DNA from: Methanocalculus sp.
GTDB lineage: Archaea > Halobacteriota > Methanomicrobia > Methanomicrobiales > Methanocorpusculaceae
DNA: 64,000 nt
Assembly (NCBI GenBank): GCA_013329165.1
Contig: DUKV01000005.1
Coordinates: 1 to 64,000, forward strand
Reading direction: 5' to 3'
The notes under the pieces were generated by a model, which saw only the letters and a list, made by a program, of their open reading frames with translations, was not told where the DNA came from and ran no database searches. The position numbers were made by a program, and so were the translations under genes. Positions 60,182 through 64,000 of the stretch are shown in pieces (the stretch's first letter is position 1; each line of letters begins with the position of its first letter).

Positions 60182-62445
60182 ATTCATCCCCGCTCCTTCA
60201 GGCTTTCAGGGAGAGGTACGGGTACCCGGATGATGCACTCTTCATCAAAACGCTGCCGGGACGGGAGGCGCAGTATACGGAGGTGCCGGATAGGCTTCAC
60301 CCGCGCCTGAAAGAGTATCTCGTCAGGTCGGGGATAAAACCCTATATTCACCAGGCTCTGGCATATGAAGCAGTTGCCGGGGGGGAGGATATCATCCTTG
60401 CAACCCCGACTGCATCCGGGAAGACCCTCGCCTTTGCTCTCCCGATCATCGACCGCCTCCTCACCGATGCCGATGCCCGTGCCCTGCTGCTGTACCCCAC
60501 AAAGGCACTTGCCCGTGACCAGCTCCGGGCGTTTCAGGAGATCGATGCTGCGATCGGAGCGGGTATGCGGCCGGCCGTCTATGATGGCGATACACCGCGC
60601 GATGCCCGCCCCGGAATCCGGGCACAGTCACGGATCATCATCTCGAATATGCATGAGATACACCATATCCTCCCCTGGAGGCGGCAGTGGGCAGATTTCT
60701 TCGCCGGGCTCTCCTTCATCGTGATCGACGAGGCGCACCGGTACCGGGGGGTCTTCGGCTCGCATATCGCCCTCCTGATCCGGCGTCTTTTGCGTGTCCT
60801 CGCATTCTATGATGCCGATCCCGCATTCATCCTGGCGACAGCCACACTCGGCAATCCGGGAGAGTTCGGGGAGCAGCTCACAGGGAAAAGATGCCGTCTC
60901 ATTGCCGAAGACGGATCCCCCCGGAATGAGCGGACAATCGTCTTCTATAACCCTTATGCCCGCGATCCGACGGCATCTCTCATCTCCGAGACGACTGATC
61001 TCTTCTCAGCCTCCATCCGACACGGGTACCAGACGATCTGCTTCTCACCATCCCGGCGGCTTGCCGAGGTGATTGCACTGAGAGCCCGTGAGGAATTTCC
61101 AGCCGGACAATCTCAGGAGACGACGATTTGTACCTACCGTGCCGGGTATCTCGCAGATGAACGGCGGGAGATCGAGTCTGCGATGAAGGATGGGAAGATC
61201 AGAGGTATTGTCTCGACGAATGCCCTCGAACTCGGGGTGGATATCGGCTCCCTCGACTCGGTGGTGATGGCAGGCTATCCCGGCACCACCCTCTCCTTCT
61301 GGCAGCAGGCAGGGCGTGCCGGAAGGAGCGGAAGAGAGAGTATCATCGCGATGGTAGCCCGGTACGATCCGATCGACCAGTTCTATATGCACCACCCGGA
61401 CCGGTTCTTTGAGACTGCATACGAGCATGCGGCGATCGACTGCAGAAACCCGATCGCCCTCTCGGGGCATCTCCTCTGTGCAGCAGCCGAGGTGCCGATA
61501 CGCGATTCTGACTGCCGGTATTTCGGAGCAGAGATGAACGAGTATCTCGAAGACCTCATGGAACAGGAGATCCTGGCAGAAACGAAGCGGGGGATCGTCT
61601 ATGCCGGATCCTCGCGGGCATCTGAGCTCGTCTCCCTCTCGGGTTCGGCATCAGGGGGATACCGGATCACCCATAACGGGCACCTGATCGAGACGATGGA
61701 TGATTCACAGGCATATCGTGAGGCATATCCGGGTGCGATCATCCTCCATCAGGGGGAGAGCTACATCGTGCGGTCGGTGAATCGTGAGGATCACCAGATC
61801 CGGGTTGAGGCAGTTGATGTCGATTACCATACCCGCCCCCTGATGAAGAAAACTGTTGATGTCGGCACGATTGAAAGGAGTATCTCCTACAGAGGCTTCA
61901 GCATCTCATCTGCTGAAGTGACGGTCACCGAGGAGCTCTATGGCTATCGTATCGTCAGGTATGACCGGGTGATCGGATCTGCCGAACTTGATGCACCCCC
62001 CCTCTCCTTCCCGACACAGGGGCTTCTGATCGCCGTTGATGAGAATATCTTAGCAGACGGGGGCATCGGCGATCCTGATGGCGCCCTCCATGCAGCCGAA
62101 CATGCCCTGATCGCGGCGATGCCGGGTGTTGTCATCTGTGACCGGTATGATATCGGCGGCATCTCAACTGCCTGTCATCCTGCAACGGGCACTCCTGCGA
62201 TCATCATCTATGACGGCTATATCGGGGGAGCAGGGCTCTCTGCAAAGGCATATGAATTGATTTCGAAGGTCGCCTCGCTTGCAGAAGCAATCGTCAGTGA
62301 ATGCCGGTGCATCGACGGCTGCCCCGCCTGCATCTTCTCGCCAAAATGCGGAAACGATAACCAGCCGCTCGACAAGGCAGGTGCCCGGGTACTGCTCGGT
62401 TCTCTTTGTGAGACGATTCAAGGGGCAGAACCGATGGCTTCATAA
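60178..62445 (+). CDS. mrfA: MrfA/YprA-like DEAD/DEAH helicase with DUF1998
   Basis: This SF2 helicase of 755 residues has Q-motif-like HQALAYEAV, Walker A ATPTASGKT (near residue 80), VIDEAHRYRG (DEAH box), TATLGNPGEF (motif III), and C-terminal helicase motifs STNALELGVDIGSLD and QQAGRAGRSG. The DUF1998/MZB tail contains CRCIDGCPACIFSPKCGN, a four-cysteine metal cluster. It is probably a 3'-5' DNA translocase partnered with the upstream exonuclease. Confidence 0.93.
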   Translation: MNSSPLLQAFRERYGYPDDALFIKTLPGREAQYTEVPDRLHPRLKEYLVRSGIKPYIHQALAYEAVAGGEDIILATPTASGKTLAFALPIIDRLLTDADARALLLYPTKALARDQLRAFQEIDAAIGAGMRPAVYDGDTPRDARPGIRAQSRIIISNMHEIHHILPWRRQWADFFAGLSFIVIDEAHRYRGVFGSHIALLIRRLLRVLAFYDADPAFILATATLGNPGEFGEQLTGKRCRLIAEDGSPRNERTIVFYNPYARDPTASLISETTDLFSASIRHGYQTICFSPSRRLAEVIALRAREEFPAGQSQETTICTYRAGYLADERREIESAMKDGKIRGIVSTNALELGVDIGSLDSVVMAGYPGTTLSFWQQAGRAGRSGRESIIAMVARYDPIDQFYMHHPDRFFETAYEHAAIDCRNPIALSGHLLCAAAEVPIRDSDCRYFGAEMNEYLEDLMEQEILAETKRGIVYAGSSRASELVSLSGSASGGYRITHNGHLIETMDDSQAYREAYPGAIILHQGESYIVRSVNREDHQIRVEAVDVDYHTRPLMKKTVDVGTIERSISYRGFSISSAEVTVTEELYGYRIVRYDRVIGSAELDAPPLSFPTQGLLIAVDENILADGGIGDPDGALHAAEHALIAAMPGVVICDRYDIGGISTACHPATGTPAIIIYDGYIGGAGLSAKAYELISKVASLAEAIVSECRCIDGCPACIFSPKCGNDNQPLDKAGARVLLGSLCETIQGAEPMAS

Positions 62446-62451
62446 TTCATA

Positions 62452-62473
62452 AATGTAAATGGTTTTTTACATT
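62452..62473. promoter_or_regulatory. palindrome upstream of the ABC exporter operon
   Basis: AATGTAAA (62452-62459) and TTTACATT (62466-62473) form a perfect 8-bp inverted repeat with a 6-base spacer. A TATA-like CATAATTCATAAAT overlaps its left edge, and the exporter ATG is at 62484, so a bound protein would block the start site. No adjacent regulator gene is within the window. Confidence 0.45.
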
Positions 62474-62483
62474 CTGGTGTACC

Positions 62484-63416
62484 ATGCATGCGATCAGGGC
62501 AGAGAACCTCAGTAAATCCTTTGATGGACGGGTGGTTCTGGACAATGTATCATTCTCTGTTGAGAAGGGCGATATCTTCGGGTATCTCGGACCAAACGGG
62601 GCAGGAAAGACGACGACCATCAACCTCTTCCTCGGCCTTCTGACACCGGATGGCGGGACAGCGACGGTGAACGGTGCCGATCTTGGTTCAGATGACGAAG
62701 CGAGGCGGCGGATCGGGGTGCTCTTTGAGAATAACGGTTTTTCTGAGCGGCAGAGCGCATACGAGAACCTCAGGTACTATGGCAGGCTCTATGGGATGGA
62801 GGATCCAGACAGCAGAGTGGATGAGCTCCTCGGGATGATCGGGTTGAATGATCGTGCAGCCGATCCTGTCGGCACATTCTCAACCGGCATGAAACGGAAG
62901 CTCGGGATCGCACGGGCGATCCTCCATAAGCCCGATCTGCTCTTCCTCGATGAGCCGTCATCCGGCCTTGATCCGGATGCACAGCGGATGGTGCGTGACC
63001 TGATCCTCTCCCTCGCATCATCGGGGGGGATGACCGTCTTCATCAACTCGCACCATCTCGATGAGGTGCAGCGGATCTGCAGCCGTGTTGCGATCCTTGC
63101 AGGTGGGCAGATCCAGGCAGAGGATTCCGTTGCACGGCTCACTGCCTCCGGAAAGGAGCGGACAGTCTGGATCGCCTTTGAGGGAGGGAATGCATCAGAG
63201 CATGTCATTTTGGCAGTCCAGAACCTCCCGATGGTAGAGAGAGCGGAACGAGAGGGTGAGGGGATCATCTGCACACTCACGGGAGAGGGAAGAGTACCCG
63301 ATCTCATCTCTGCCCTCGTGGCAGCAGGATTTCGGATCGAGGAGGCAAAGAAGCAATCCGCAAACCTTGAGGAGATCTATCTCAGGTATGTCCATTCGGG
63401 GGAGGAGGCATCATGA
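62484..63416 (+). CDS. ABC transporter ATP-binding protein
   Basis: The 310-residue product has Walker A GPNGAGKTT (near residue 37), signature FSTGMKRKLG, Walker B LLFLDEPSSGLD and the H-loop NSHHLDEV. A C-terminal regulatory extension of about 85 residues is typical of ABC-2-type exporters (antibiotic, Na+ or lipid). It overlaps the permease gene as ATGA. The substrate is not predictable. The short leader and palindrome suggest dedicated control. Confidence 0.94.
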   Translation: MHAIRAENLSKSFDGRVVLDNVSFSVEKGDIFGYLGPNGAGKTTTINLFLGLLTPDGGTATVNGADLGSDDEARRRIGVLFENNGFSERQSAYENLRYYGRLYGMEDPDSRVDELLGMIGLNDRAADPVGTFSTGMKRKLGIARAILHKPDLLFLDEPSSGLDPDAQRMVRDLILSLASSGGMTVFINSHHLDEVQRICSRVAILAGGQIQAEDSVARLTASGKERTVWIAFEGGNASEHVILAVQNLPMVERAEREGEGIICTLTGEGRVPDLISALVAAGFRIEEAKKQSANLEEIYLRYVHSGEEAS

Positions 63417-64000
63417 ACGAACTGCTGACGATCGCACGGAAGGAGTTCTTCCAGGCGATCACCAACAAGGGTGTCCTGATTGCCGCGTTCATCTTTGCAG
63501 TCTGGTTCCCGGTCTTCACCACCCTCGGCATCCTGGCAGGTATTTCAGGTGATCCCGGCACGGCTCTTGCAGGTCATCTTGCGAGCATCTCGGTGATGCT
63601 TGCGATCTTTATGGGATACCTCTTCTCCTCAGATGCCTTCTTCCGCGAGAAGAAGGACGGGACGATCCTGACCCTCCTCTGTGCCCCCGTCTCCCTCCGG
63701 CAGATATGGGAGGGGAAAGTCCTCGGCGTCGCAACAGCTGCATATGGGATGACACTCCTCTCTGTCCTGATCACCGTGGCAGTCGCCTTCGCCTTCTCAC
63801 CTGTCGGGATCACCCTCCCCTGGCTTCTGCTGGTGCATCTCGTACTCATCCTCCCGATCTATGCCGCAGCATCCGCAGGCATCATCGGATCAGCTCAGCT
63901 CTATCTCGGGATGCGGGAGAACCAGTTCCTCGGGATGGGTTTTGTCTTCCTCTTCATCTTCCTGATATTCGGACTCCAGGCATTCATCTCCCCTGAAGGC
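63413..64000 (+). CDS. ABC-2 type transporter permease, N-terminal part
   Basis: The frame is open to the window edge, so only the first 196 residues are seen. It begins MNELLTIARKEFFQAITNKG, the usual amphipathic start of ABC-2 permeases, and shows at least four hydrophobic segments (about residues 24-50, 58-75, 105-130, 135-160) plus a fifth at the end. It has SDAFFREKKDGTILTLLCAP, the typical FxxExxxGTL loop. With the upstream ATPase it forms an exporter. Confidence 0.9.
   Translation, partial: MNELLTIARKEFFQAITNKGVLIAAFIFAVWFPVFTTLGILAGISGDPGTALAGHLASISVMLAIFMGYLFSSDAFFREKKDGTILTLLCAPVSLRQIWEGKVLGVATAAYGMTLLSVLITVAVAFAFSPVGITLPWLLLVHLVLILPIYAAASAGIIGSAQLYLGMRENQFLGMGFVFLFIFLIFGLQAFISPEG

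Overview
The window looks like chromosomal DNA from a hydrogenotrophic methanogenic archaeon, most likely of the order Methanomicrobiales. The evidence is archaeal information-processing machinery (TFB, aIF5B, aIF2-gamma, RpoE1/RpoE2, SRP19, Gar1, ribosomal proteins S6e, S8e, S24e, S27ae and L40e), a fused Kae1-Bud32 protein, a methanopterin-pathway enzyme, nickel-enzyme functions (HypB, NikR, CooS/CooC), archaeal lipoproteins and TATA-type promoters. I cannot fix the genus from sequence alone. I see no CRISPR array, insertion sequence, prophage or rRNA operon. Five tRNA genes are present: Ile-GAT, Ala-CGC, His-GTG, Val-CAC and Gly-TCC.

Layout. 1-11.3 kb is mostly core: the end of an FKBP isomerase, iorAB (indolepyruvate:ferredoxin oxidoreductase), a gar1-tfb pair, SRP19 with a PHP phosphoesterase, hypB, rps8e, rps6e and infB/aIF5B. 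11.5-18.1 kb holds tRNA-His, cooS-cooC, a cyclophilin, a PPC/DUF296 protein, a two-domain protein that joins a chorismate pyruvate-lyase-like domain to a beta-RFAP synthase domain, and a frameshifted glycerophosphodiesterase. 18.1-27.6 kb is more accessory: a rhodanese lipoprotein, a TPR protein, a PAS histidine kinase, a secreted/anchored protein with an in-frame amber codon, a Fic protein, two further lipoproteins and a PD-(D/E)XK-like protein, with tRNA-Val and tRNA-Gly nearby.

27.8-36 kb returns to core: HtpX, Thi4, DUF1917, then a long leftward unit running aIF2-gamma, PIN, rpoE1, rpoE2, DUF359 dephospho-CoA kinase, rps24e, rps27ae, kae1-bud32, rdgB and rpl40e. Divergent nikR sits at 36.2 kb. 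From 47.1 down to 36.6 kb a tightly packed leftward series encodes SufC-SufBD, Pcm, a cyclase, an unknown protein, GlmM, two nucleotidyltransferases, GlmS (UDP-GlcNAc synthesis), a deacetylase-family protein and DUF2098.

47.5-58.1 kb is a complete leftward glycogen/maltodextrin cluster: GH57 amylase, GT4 glucan synthase, branching enzyme, GH57-DUF3536, 4-alpha-glucanotransferase, phosphorylase. An HAD-IIA phosphatase lies upstream. 59.1-62.4 kb holds an MrfB/MrfA-like exonuclease-helicase pair, and the window ends in an ABC exporter whose permease is cut by the edge.

The observations I consider most worth checking are: a rdgB gene whose conserved N-terminus is reachable only from a CTG start overlapping the upstream stop as CTGA; a 20-bp motif plus TATA region present in two promoters at the same distance from the start codon, one of them driving an otherwise unannotated 52-residue ORF followed by a strong hairpin; the chorismate lyase-RFAP synthase fusion; the amber codon after a signal peptide; an array of alternating TTGTGGGACA motifs behind the Fic gene; and several operator-like palindromes at promoters.
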